Source: DASSUW01 sp963803335
GTDB lineage: Bacteria; Actinomycetota; Thermoleophilia; Solirubrobacterales; Solirubrobacteraceae
Reading direction: 5' to 3'
Assembly (NCBI GenBank): GCA_963803335.1
Contig: CAWDME010000022.1
Span: 1-64,000, forward strand
DNA: 64,000 nt
The notes under the pieces are model-generated. The model saw nothing but the letters and a program-made list of their open reading frames with translations, had not been told where the DNA came from and did not search any database. A program made the translations under genes and the position numbers. Of the stretch, positions 26,498 through 34,869 are shown piece by piece; the stretch's first letter is position 1; each line of letters opens with the position of its first letter.

Positions 26498-27552
26498 GCC
26501 GGAGCCGGCTCGTGCGCGCGCAGTGCGTTGCGCAGCTCTCGCTCGACCTGCACAGTCGCCGCGTCCCAGCTCTGGCCGCGAACGAGCGCGCGACCGGCCT
26601 CCGAGCGACGCTGCCACTCGACCTCGTCGTCGAGCAGGGCTTCGAGCTCGTCGGCGATCGCAACGGGATCGAATGCGGCGAGCGCCACCGGCCCGCCGGG
26701 CGCAAACACCGAGCGAGTGCTGGGGCGGTCGAGCTCAACACACGGCAATCCGCACGCAAGCATCTCGCGCGGCACGAGCGAGTAGTTGGTCATCGACAGG
26801 CACAAGCCCGCGGTCGCCTCCGCGAACAGGTTCGCGAGCTGCTCGTGGTTCGCGACCCCGGCATCCTCGTGGTCAAACGGGGCTCCCGTCGGCTCGCTAT
26901 TGCCGAACAGGACGATGCGGACGCCGGGGCGCCGGCGCCGCAGCTCGGTGAGCGCCAAGAACGCGAGCTGAACGGCCCGTCGCGGTGTGACCACGCGCGC
27001 ATAGGCGATCACCGTGTCTCGCCGGCGTGTCACGGGCCGCGGGTGGTACACGCTCTCGTCCACTCCGTACTGAAACGTCCCTGCCTGCCCGCCGTAGCGG
27101 TCAACGTAGAGGCTGCGCAGCCACGGGCTGCCGACGATCCCATAAAGGCCGAGGCCGTACGTGCGCTCCGCCCATTCGCGCTCGACCGACGTCGCGAAGA
27201 ACTCAGGCTCGTGGTCGTTGACCATGTAGGCGCGCGCGCGGCAGTCTGGAAGCTCGATGACCGGATACACGGTCTGCCAGCCTGTCGCGATCAAGACATC
27301 GGCGCCGTACCATTCGTCGAACTCACGGAACACCGGCGCCTTTACCGGCGCGAACGATTCGACGATCATGCGCCGCAACACAGCACCGGTGCCCTGGTGG
27401 CCGGTCCCGCTCAGGTCGTGGACCCAGATCGAGCACGTGTGTCCTCTCCGCTCGAGCCGCTCGACGAGCTGGAAGATCGTGTAGTGGCCGCCGGAGCCGA
27501 CATCGAACGTCGGCACGACGAAGGCCAGGTGCAGGCGCTCACGATCCGCCAT
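26494..27552 (-). CDS. GT4 family glycosyltransferase
   Basis: A 352-residue protein from ATG 27552 (ADRERLHLAFVVPTFDVGSG). The VGSGGHYTIFQLVERLERRG segment is shared with rhamnan/mannan-type GT4 enzymes. Also IATGWQTVYPVIELPD, AYMVNDHEPEFFATSVER, YGIVGSPWLRSLYVDRYG, VIAYARVVTPRRAVQLAFLA, RIVLFGNSEPTG and LSMTNYSLVPREMLACGLPC. No frame change seen within this gene, although the GT2 gene just upstream (overlap 14 bp) is broken. Coupled to the DUF2142 gene by GTGA. Confidence 0.88.
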   Translation of the reverse strand: MADRERLHLAFVVPTFDVGSGGHYTIFQLVERLERRGHTCSIWVHDLSGTGHQGTGAVLRRMIVESFAPVKAPVFREFDEWYGADVLIATGWQTVYPVIELPDCRARAYMVNDHEPEFFATSVEREWAERTYGLGLYGIVGSPWLRSLYVDRYGGQAGTFQYGVDESVYHPRPVTRRRDTVIAYARVVTPRRAVQLAFLALTELRRRRPGVRIVLFGNSEPTGAPFDHEDAGVANHEQLANLFAEATAGLCLSMTNYSLVPREMLACGLPCVELDRPSTRSVFAPGGPVALAAFDPVAIADELEALLDDEVEWQRRSEAGRALVRGQSWDAATVQVERELRNALRAHEPAPA

Positions 27553-28566
27553 GCCCGGGTAGGGCGCCAGCAGCGGTGCGGGCCGGTTGCGCAGCGCGCG
27601 GGGCACGACGTCGAGCCGGTGCCGGGGGGCCGTCGCCGCCCGGTGGAGGGGCCGCCGGGCTCTCGTGGGCGCGAGCTTCGCGCGAGAGCGCGCGCTGCAC
27701 CGGCGGCGGCAGCGCCTCGGCGCGCGAGCCGAGCGCCGAGAACGCTTTCCGGCCGCTGTGATGGATGATCGAGCGCGCCGTCCAGCGCGCGCGGGCCGAT
27801 CGATGCCGTGGTCGCGCATGTAGCGCCGGTCGGCGGCAACGTCGCTCCGGACACCGCGCACGCGGAGCGCACGCCGAACGGCTGGACGTAGTCGATCGTC
27901 GCGCGCAGCCCGCGGTACTCGTCGAAGTAGCGGCGCATGAACTCGACAGAGCGGTAGTCGTGCGCGTGCAGCACCGCGGCGCCCGGGTGGTACGCCTTGC
28001 CAGCGCGGATGCGCCGCGAGCGCCCGGCCGAACGCCTGGTCCTCGCTGTAGGGAACGTCGTCGAAGCGGATCGCCTCCCAGCAGGCGCGCCGGTACGCGG
28101 CGTTCACGTTGGAGAGGAACGTGGTCTCCCCGGCGCTGAAGGTCCGCGGCGCGTCGCCGAAGCGGGTGAAGAACTCGGTCAGCTCGCGCGCGATCATCGG
28201 GCTCGTGTCCGGGCGCGGCAGGTGCGGACCGAACACGGCGCCGACGTCGGGCGAGACAGCGAACGCCTCGCGCACGGCAGCCGACCAGCCCGGGGCCGGC
28301 GTCGCGTCCTGCGTGAGGAAGGCGATCACGTCGCCGCTCGCGCGCTCGGCGCCGAGGTTGCGCGTGCGGCCGTGGCCGAACTGCGCGGGCGCGATCTCGA
28401 TCACCGTCGCGCCCGCGGCCCGCGCGATCTGCACCGAACCGTCCGGCGACCCGGAGTCGACGACGAGGACCTCATCGACGCCCTCGCGGGCAAGCGCGTC
28501 GAGCAGTTCGCCCAGGAAGCGGCTCCCGTCTTTGACGGGCACGACCGCTGTGACGCGCTCGCTCAT
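27539..28566 (-). CDS. GT2 family glycosyltransferase, at least three frame changes
   Basis: ATG 28566 starts SERVTAVVPVKDGSRFLGEL, followed by VLVVDSGSPDGSVQIARAAG, FGHGRTRNLGAERASGDVIA, FLTQDATPAPGWSAAV, FLSNVNAAYRRACWEAIRFD and VPYSEDQAFGRALAA. From there the frame changes near 28005 (next segment VLHAHDYRSVEFMRRYFDEY then ATIDYVQPFGVRSA), again near 27865 (SDVAADRRYMRDHGIDRPAR) and near 27785 (SIIHHSGRKAFSALGSRAEA), ending at TGA 27539. Restored length is about 340 residues, right for rhamnosyltransferases of this type. The breaks lie in a stretch with many others (27.5-33.2 kb). Confidence 0.78.
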
Positions 28567-28570
28567 CGCG

Positions 28571-28807
28571 TCAGGCGGCGGAGAGTCCCGACGGCGGCGC
28601 GTGGAGCGCGCGCGTCGCGATGCCGAACGTCCAGCGACCCGCGGCGTCGCCGAGCACACGGTTGGCGTCGATGTGCCAGCGATCGAGCCAGTAGAGCCGG
28701 TCCTGGGCGGCGGCGACCGTCGCGTTCGCCCGCTCGGTGCGCGCGGCCAGCTCACGCTCGAGCTCGGCGACGCGGGCGCGCAGCGCCTCTACCTCATCCT
28801 TTTCCAT
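28571..28807 (-). CDS. Small coiled-coil protein, function unknown
   Basis: A 78-residue protein from ATG 28807 (a longer GTG/ATG reading to 28831 exists). Residues about 3-38 form an amphipathic coiled coil rich in Ala, Glu and Arg (VEALRARVAELERELAARTE), followed by DRLYWLDRWHIDANRVLGD and a short tail. The YWLDRWHIDAN block resembles segments found as C-terminal extensions of glycan methyltransferases and glycosyltransferases in related actinobacteria; that is memory, not a search. It sits 4 bp before the GT2 start, so it is probably translated with it. It may be an adaptor for an enzyme complex. Confidence 0.6.
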   Translation of the reverse strand: MEKDEVEALRARVAELERELAARTERANATVAAAQDRLYWLDRWHIDANRVLGDAAGRWTFGIATRALHAPPSGLSAA

Positions 28808-28863
28808 GGCCGCCCCCGACACGGCGAGCAACGTAGCAGGAGCTCCCTGCTATCCATCGGGCG

Positions 28864-29866
28864 ATGCCATCGCGCAAGGAGGTGCCGCGCCTGATCGAGT
28901 CGACGGGAGAGCGCATCGTCCCGTGGGCGCGCGACGCGCAGGTCATCTACGAGCACTACCACCGGTACCTGTGGGCGCGGCACTCGTCGCCGGCCGCCGT
29001 GTGCTCGATCTCGGCAGCGGCGAGGGCTTCGGCGCCGCGCTGCTCGCCGAGCGGCGAGCGCGGTCACCGGCGTCGACATCGACGAGGGCGCGGTCGCGCA
29101 CGCGCGCGCGAACTACCCGCGCGGGGTCGACTTTCGCGTGGGCTCGGCGGCGGACCTCTCGGCGTTCGCCGATGGTGCGTTCGACGCCGTCGTGGCGTTC
29201 GAGATGATCGAGCACGTCGCCGAGCAGGAGCAGGTCCTCGCCGAGATCGCGCGTGTCCTCGCGCCGGGCGGCCTGCTCGTGATGTCCACGCCGGAGCGGC
29301 GCGCCTACTCCGACGAGCGCGACTTCGTCAACCCGTACCACGTGCGCGAGCTCACGCAGGCCGAGTTCACCGCGCTGCTGGGCGCCATTTCCCGCGCGTC
29401 GCGCTGTTCGCCCAGCGCGCAGTGGCCGGCTCGCGGATCGAGCGGCTCCGGACCGGCGGCCGAGGAGCACCTCACGCTCGCGATCGAGCGGCCGGCGACG
29501 ACTGGCGAGCGGCCGTCCGCCCGAGCCGCTGTACCTCGTCGCCGTCGCCTCTTCCGGCGCGTTGCCGGCGCCCGCGGCGAGTCGACGCTCGTCGACTACG
29601 GGCTCGAGGTGCTCGCCGAGCGGCAGGCGAGGCGACGGGCGCTGGAGCAGAGGCGAGCACGTGCGCAGTGCTCGCCGAGTCGCGCCAAGCGGAGCTGTCC
29701 TGCGAGCAGCGCGGGCGCGAGCGGAGGACGAGGCACGGCGCGTCAAGGAGTCGGTGAGCTGGCGGGCGCTCGAGCGGGTGCGGCCTGCGGCGTGATCGGC
29801 GAGGAGTCGTTCCTCGGCCGCCACCTGCGGGCGCTGCTGCACCGCGTCTTCAAGGCGTCGCGCTAG
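28864..29866 (+). CDS. SAM-dependent methyltransferase with C-terminal coiled coil, many frame changes
   Basis: Opening PSRKEVPRLIESTGERIVPW from ATG 28864 is clear, as are GRRVLDLGSGEGFGAALLAE (motif I, other frame), VTGVDIDEGAVAHARANY (third frame), VGSAADLSAFADGAFDAVVA, FEMIEHVAEQEQVLAEIARV, LAPGGLLVMSTPERRAYSDE and VNPYHVRELTQAEFTALL. The rest alternates frames (FPRVALFAQRAVAGSRIERL, then EEHLTLAIERP) and ends with a charged coiled coil and EESFLGRHLRALLHRVFKAS. At least seven single-base shifts in 1 kb. The protein would be about 330 residues. Its TAG overlaps the convergent exporter gene's TAG (shared CTAG). Confidence 0.75.
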
Positions 29867-30652
29867 AGGTTCTCGGCGAGGCGGGCCGCCTCGCGCGAAC
29901 ACCCAGATGCCGAGCGCGAGCACGAGCGCCGTGAGCCCGAGCGGGATCAGCAGCCAGCCGGCGCCGCCGAGCAGCGTCGCGACGGTCGGCGCGGTCGGGT
30001 CGACGACGGCGTGCCGCACCTGCGTGAGCACCGCCGCGATCGGGTTGAGCAGATAGAGGCGCTGCCAGTCCTCGGGGATCATGGACGCTACATAGAGGAT
30101 CGGCGAGGCGTAGAAGAGGATCTGGGTCGCGACTTCCCAGATCGGCTGCACGTCGCGGTAGCGGACGTACAGCACCGAGAGCAGCAGGCCGACCCCGGTC
30201 GTGACGACGGTCAGCAGGGCGATCAGCACCGGCAGCTCGAGCCAGCCCCAGTTCGGATAGACGCCGCTGGCGATCGCGAAGAGGAACACGGCGACGAGCG
30301 TGGCGAGGAGGTTCATCAGGGCGGTCAAGACCGTGCTGAGCGGAACCACGAGCTGCGGGAAGCGCATCTTGCGCAGCAGGTTCTCGCGCCGCACGACGGC
30401 GGTGACCGATCCGCCCGTGGCCTCGCCGAAGAACTGGAACAGCACCATCGAGAAGAGGATGCAGATGCCGTAGTCCTTGATGTCGTTGCCGATCTTGGCG
30501 ACCTCGGTGAACACGAGGTAGATCACGCCGAAGAACGCGAACGGGCGCGCGAGCGTCCACGCGTAGCCGAGCGCGGAGCCGTAGAAGCGCAGCCGCCAGT
30601 CGGTCACGGCGAGCATCCAGGTGAGCTCCCAGAAGCGGCGGCCGCCGGTCAT
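29863..30652 (-). CDS. ABC-2 type polysaccharide exporter permease (Wzm/TagG family)
   Basis: From ATG 30652: GGRRFWELTWMLAVTDWRLR, YGSALGYAWTLARPFAFFGV, YGICILFSMVLFQFFGEATG, VVRRENLLRKMRFPQLVVPL and YVRYRDVQPIWEVATQILFY, all signatures of Wzm/TagG permeases with six membrane helices. The C-terminus is reached only after a one-base frame change near 29890, giving FAREAARLAENL and TAG at 29865-29863. Start overlaps the ATPase gene's TGA (ATGA), so the two subunits are coupled. Known role: forms the membrane channel that exports undecaprenyl-linked polysaccharide. Confidence 0.9.
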
Positions 30653-31849
30653 CGCCGCTCGATCGCGATCGCGTGCGGCGGGTCGACGAGGCCCTCCGTG
30701 GGGCGATCGCTGTGCACCGTCAGCGCGACGAAGTCCACGCGCGCGTCCAGGGCCTCCGTGCCCGCGCCCGCCCGGGCGAGCGAAGGCGTCAAGCGGTAGG
30801 TGCCGGGCGCGAGCCAGTTGTCGAAGCAGGCACGACGATCGCGACGTCGCCCGCCTCGTAGCGGTCGGTCGGCACCTCCTGCACGTCGGTGCGCGTCGCG
30901 AACACGATGTGGCCGGCCGGGTGGCGCAGCGTGAAGCCGAACACGGGCTCGTCGAGCGGCGCGCGGAAGCGCACCTCCATCACGAATTGGGCGCCCGGTC
31001 GCCGTGGGCGAGGGCGGGCACGCGCTCGCCGGCGGCGTCCTCGAACCATGCGCCGGTGATCTCGGCCTCGGTCTGGTCGCCTTCGCGGGCGCCCCCGGTG
31101 GCGTCCGCGCTAGCGGCCGAAGTTGATCTCGTTGTAGGTCTGGGCCACGTGGTGCGGGTCGCCGATCTCGACGACCTTGCCGCGCTCGAGCACCATCGCC
31201 CGGTCGCAGAACCGCTCGACCGCGTGCATGTCGTGGGTGACGAGCACGATCGTCCGGCCGGCCGCCTTCAGGCTCATGAACTGGTCGAAGCACTTCTGCT
31301 GGAACGCGGCGTCGCCGACGGCCAGCACCTCGTCGACCAGCAGCACGTCGGTCTTGACCTGCGTGGCGACGGCGAACGCGAGCCGGACCTGCATCCCTGA
31401 CGAGTAGTTCTTGAGCTTGAGGTCGAGGAACTCCTCGAGCTCCGCGAAGTCGATGATGGCGTCGAAGCTGTCGCGCGCCTCGCGCCGTGACAGGCCGAGC
31501 ATGATCGCGTTGATGAGCACGTTGTCGCGTGCCGTGAGATCCATGTTGAAGCCGACGCCGAGCTCGATGAACGGCGAAAGGCTCCCCTCCACGCCCATCG
31601 TGCCGCTGTCGGTCGTATGTAGATCCCGGCCAGGCACTTGAGCAGCGTGCTCTTGCCACTCCCGTTGCGGCCCACGATGCCGAAAAACTCGCCCTGCTCG
31701 ACGGTCACCGATACGTCCTGCAGCGCGCGCAGCTCATCGACCTGGCGGGCGCGGAACGGGTGCAGCGCGCGCTCCTTCAGCGTCGAGTAGCGCTGGTGCG
31801 GCAGGCGGAACGTCTTGTTGACGCCCGTGACCGTGATGGCGGCGCTCAT
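30649..31849 (-). CDS. Polysaccharide ABC exporter ATPase (Wzt/TagH family), frame changes
   Basis: ATG 31849: ITVTGVNKTFRLPHQRYSTL, then FFGIVGRNGSGKSTLLKCLA (Walker A). After a frame change near 31625: FIELGVGFNMDLTARDNVLI, KLKNYSSGMQVRLAFAVATQ (ABC signature YSSGMQ), VLLVDEVLAVGDAAFQQKCF (Walker B) and IVLVTHDMHAVERFCDRAMV. A second change at about 31118 passes an apparent TAG and continues into a carbohydrate-binding C-terminal domain as in Wzt (FVMEVRFRAPLDEPVFGFTL, RHPAGHIVFATRTDVQEVPT, CFDNWLAPGTYRLTPSLARA), with further changes near 30995 and 30835. That domain in Wzt recognises the glycan's terminal modification. Total about 400 residues. Confidence 0.88.
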
Positions 31850-32160
31850 GCGGGAGAATGGGGTGGGAGCACTAGATCCGCAGAGGAACTAGAGGTTGCT
31901 GGTGCAGTAGTGTGCAGGGTGGGTAGGAGTGCGTGGCAGAAGGGATAGAGTCGCAGCGAGTACACGTCACGCAGTACTAGATGACGAAGAACGCACGCAG
32001 GCAGAAAAGAGAGAAGCTCTAGAGTGCGCGTACGTGTTGTACTCGTGAGAGGAGTCTAGATCACGAGGAGCGGTGTGACGAGCTAGGTTGAGTAGAGATC
32101 GAGAGGTATAGCGCACGTCGCCGGTGGAGTAGATCTCCTCGCCGTCGGTGCGGGAGAGGT
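31850..32160. other. Stretch of anomalous composition inside a broken gene
   Basis: This 310-bp stretch is markedly less GC-rich than the window and strongly purine-rich on the plus strand, with repeated short words such as CTAG, GTAG, AGAG and TCTAGA. Read on the minus strand it encodes Ser/Arg/Thr-rich text with no recognisable conserved residues, exactly where the C-terminal half of the cephalosporin-hydroxylase-like protein should be. No repeat boundary, terminal inverted repeat or promoter is evident. Most likely a badly called or badly joined piece of sequence. Confidence 0.5.
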
Positions 32161-32471
32161 TAGAGCGCGCGGTGTGCTGGTAGACATCGATCGAGATCAC
32201 GCGTGGCGGCGTCGCGATATGGCCGTAGCGCCGAGGTAGAGCAGGCGGTCGCGCAGCACAGCGCGCTGCCGCGGTTTGCGTGCCGATCTCGATCACCGTG
32301 TCGGGCGCCTGCTCCCACAGCAGATGCTCGTACGTGCGCAGGTCTCGGGGAACTGGACAGCGGGACGCCTGTGTACGAGTCGTGCGTGTGCTGGGCGGCG
32401 CGGGCGAGCCAGTATTCGCGCAGCGCGCCGCTGATGTCAGCGATGACGGGCGGTGGTAGCGCATTCCGCAC
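31967..32471 (-). pseudogene. Cephalosporin hydroxylase (CmcI)-like methyltransferase, broken and truncated
   Basis: Frame one from GTG 32471 gives NALPPPVIADISGALREYWL, RAAQHTHDSYTGVPLS; the next frame gives DLRTYEHLLWEQAPDTVIEI and GTQT, and then RYGHIATPPRVISIDVYQHT. These match the N-terminal half of CmcI/RhnM-type proteins, SAM-dependent enzymes linked to O-methylation of sugars. After VISIDVYQHTARSNLSRTDG no family residues can be seen: the segment to the stop at 31967 falls in the compositionally odd stretch. Cannot encode an active enzyme as written; probably an assembly problem. It overlaps the end of the methyltransferase upstream by 35 bases. Confidence 0.55.
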
Positions 32472-33184
32472 GGCCCACGGCGATGCCGCGGTGGCCTTGG
32501 ACGTACTGCGGGTCAGGTGCGCCGGAGCGTCGAGCTGCCGACGTCGGCGAAGCCGGCGACGTGCATCGCCTCGATCAGCGCGGCACGGTTCGGGACGAGG
32601 CTGACGATGCCGCCGAACGACGCCACCGGGTTGCCCTCGGCGTCCTGCTCCTCCGCGGGCTCGAGGACGGCTGCAGTGGCCGAGTGTCTCGCGGAACTCG
32701 TCGGTCGAGCCCCAGCCGAGCCGGATCGGCTCGTTGTGCGCGGTGAGCTGCGACTCGACGACGGCGATCCCCCGCGAGCAGGCGCGCGCAACCCGTAGCG
32801 CGCCCACCGGGTTCTCGAGGTGGTAGATTAGGCCGAGCACGAGCACGACGTCGAACGAGCCGAGCGCTTCAGCGGCGAACACGTCTATGTGCTCGAAGCG
32901 CAGCTGTTCGCTGCGTCCGAAGTGGTCGGCGATCAGCCGGGCGCGGCGGACGTTCGCCTCGCGCACGTCGAGCCCGACGACACGCGCCGCGCCCCACTCG
33001 AGCACGCGGTGGGTGAACCAGCGCTCGTTGCAGCCGAGGTCGAGCACGCTGGCGTCCGGCCCGGCCCGGCGTAGCGCCTCGTGACGACAGGCTCGATCAT
33101 CGCGCGGCGCGTCTCATGCACGCTTGGCAGCTCCGAGCCGGCGAGGTCGATGGCGACCTCGTTGGTCAGCCGCCACGGGTACAT
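32437..33184 (-). CDS. SAM-dependent methyltransferase (DUF1698-like), frame changes
   Basis: N-terminus YPWRLTNEVAIDLAGSELPS, VHETRRAMIEPVV from ATG 33184 (further upstream the frame stays open to about 33235 and includes LPHALAPELEAELRSPLPW, so the true start may lie there). After a change near 33090: SVLDLGCNERWFTHRVLEWG, ARVVGLDVREANVRRARLIA, FDVVLVLGLIYHLENPVGAL, VVESQLTAHNEPIRLGWGST. A second change near 32685 leads to EPAEEQDAEGNPVASFGGIV, SLVPNRAALIEAMHVAGFAD, and a third near 32515 to the end at 32437. Related to methyltransferases of glycan and tRNA-cmo5U type; in this context glycan is likelier. Confidence 0.72.
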
Positions 33185-33327
33185 CCACGGCAGCGGCGAT
33201 CGCAGCTCGGCCTCGAGCTCTGGTGCCAGCGCGTGCGGCAGCCGGCTCTAGAGCCAGGAAGGAGGTCATTGAACGACATTTCCGGGAGCGAATCCGGCAG
33301 CCTAGCCGCGTCTGGCATCGTTGAGCT

Positions 33328-34857
33328 GTGTATTCGGCTCGCACCAAGCGTTGCGCGCTGGTCTCGGCGGTCCTCGGCTCAGCGGTCGTGTTCATCGATG
33401 GGACCGTGGTCAACGTGGCGCTGCCGGCGATCCGGGAGGACCTCGGCTCAGGGCTCGCCGCGCAGCAGTGGATCGTCGAGGCGTACCTGCTCACGCTCGG
33501 CTCGCTGGTGCTGGTCGGCGGCTCGCTCGGCGACCGCCTGGGCCGTCGCCGCGTGTTCATAGTCGGGCTGATCGGCTTCGGCGCGCTGTCGGCGCTGTGC
33601 GCGATCGCGCCGAACCCGGGAGCGCTGATCGCCGCGCGGGCGCTGCAGGGCGCGGCGGGGGCGCTGCTCGTCCCTTCGAGCCTCGCGCTCATCACCGCGA
33701 TCTTCAGCGCCGAGGAGCGGGGCGCGGCGATCGGCACGTGGACGGCCTGGACCGGCGTCGCGTTCGTCTCCGGGCCGCTGGCGGGCGGCGCGCTGGTCGA
33801 GTACGCCTCGTGGCGCTGGATCTTCGCGATCAACGTTCCGCTGGTGCTCATCACCCTGTACACGGCGCGCGAGCTGCCCGAGAGCCGCGACGAGGAGACC
33901 ACCGGCGGGATCGACTACCTCGGCGCGGTGCTCGCCTCGGTCGGTCTTGCGGGGCCGGTGTTCGCGCTGACCGAGCAGCCCACCCACGGCTGGGGCCATC
34001 CGTTCGTGTTCATCCCGATGATCGCCGGGCTGGCGCTGCTCGGCCTGTTCCTCTGGCACGAGGCCCGCACGCCCGCGCCGATGCTGCCGCTGCGGCTGTT
34101 CACCTTCCGCAACTTCGCGGTCGGCAACCTGGCGACGCTGCTGGTCTACAGCGGGCTCGGCGCGGCGACGTTCTACATCACGATCTTCCTGCAGCAGGTC
34201 GGCGGCTACAGCCCGATCGCCGCCGGCGTGTCGCTGCTGCCGATCACGGTGGTCATGTGGGCGCTGTCCCGACGCTGGGGCGCGCTGTCGGTGCGGATCG
34301 GGCCCCGGTTCCTGATGGGCTGCGGGCCGCTCGTCGCCGGCCTTGGGCTGATCTGGATCAGCCGGATAGACGCCGACATCAACTACCTCACCGATCTCCT
34401 GCCCGGCGTGCTGGTGTTCGGCCTTGGGCTGTCCGCCACCGTCGCGCCGTTGACGAACACCGTGCTGAGCGCGGTGCCGCAGCACCACGCCGGGGTCGCG
34501 AGCGGGGTCAACAACCAGGTCTCGCGCGTCGCCACGCTGCTGGCGATCGCCGTGGTCGGCGCGATCGTCGCGGCGCGCTTCGAGTCCGTGCTCGGCTCGA
34601 GCTCCGTGCCGCCGCTGTCCGGCGGGCCGCCGGACGTCGTGGCGGCGTCGGTCGCCGCGTTCCACACGGGTCTGCTGGTCGCCGGCCTGTTCGTGATGTG
34701 CGGCGGGGTGATCTCGCTGGTCGGAATCGTCAACCCGCGCGCCGCGGCCGATCGCGCGGTCATGGACGAGCCCGGCGCGATCCGGATCGCACAGCCGTGC
34801 CCCGAGGGCCGCATCCCCGCCGGGACGTCATCGGCGGCCGCCGCCACGCCGCCCTAG
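33328..34857 (+). CDS. MFS drug:proton antiporter, DHA2 (14-TM) family
   Basis: A 509-residue protein from GTG 33328. Motif D1/A pattern: VVFIDGTVVNVALPAIREDL, QQWIVEAYLLTLGSLVLVGG, SLGDRLGRRRVFIVGLIGFG (motif A), ARALQGAAGALLVPSSLALI and TWTAWTGVAFVSGPLAGGAL (motif C). Fourteen helices are predicted by hydrophobicity, as in EmrB/QacA. Known role: exports hydrophobic or cationic compounds by proton antiport. It lies 143 bp from the divergent methyltransferase start, where no clear regulatory palindrome was seen. First intact gene after the error-rich stretch. Confidence 0.92.
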   Translation: MYSARTKRCALVSAVLGSAVVFIDGTVVNVALPAIREDLGSGLAAQQWIVEAYLLTLGSLVLVGGSLGDRLGRRRVFIVGLIGFGALSALCAIAPNPGALIAARALQGAAGALLVPSSLALITAIFSAEERGAAIGTWTAWTGVAFVSGPLAGGALVEYASWRWIFAINVPLVLITLYTARELPESRDEETTGGIDYLGAVLASVGLAGPVFALTEQPTHGWGHPFVFIPMIAGLALLGLFLWHEARTPAPMLPLRLFTFRNFAVGNLATLLVYSGLGAATFYITIFLQQVGGYSPIAAGVSLLPITVVMWALSRRWGALSVRIGPRFLMGCGPLVAGLGLIWISRIDADINYLTDLLPGVLVFGLGLSATVAPLTNTVLSAVPQHHAGVASGVNNQVSRVATLLAIAVVGAIVAARFESVLGSSSVPPLSGGPPDVVAASVAAFHTGLLVAGLFVMCGGVISLVGIVNPRAAADRAVMDEPGAIRIAQPCPEGRIPAGTSSAAAATPP

Positions 34858-34869
34858 CATTTGCTGGCG

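Noticed and set aside
24947..26785. 612-codon plus-strand ORF opposite the DUF2142 gene
   Set aside because: Gln/Arg/Glu-rich mirror frame; DUF2142 helices and APDE motif are real.
31850..32160. Short insertion sequence or integron fragment
   Set aside because: No transposase residues, terminal repeats or target duplication; simpler as a sequence-quality artefact.
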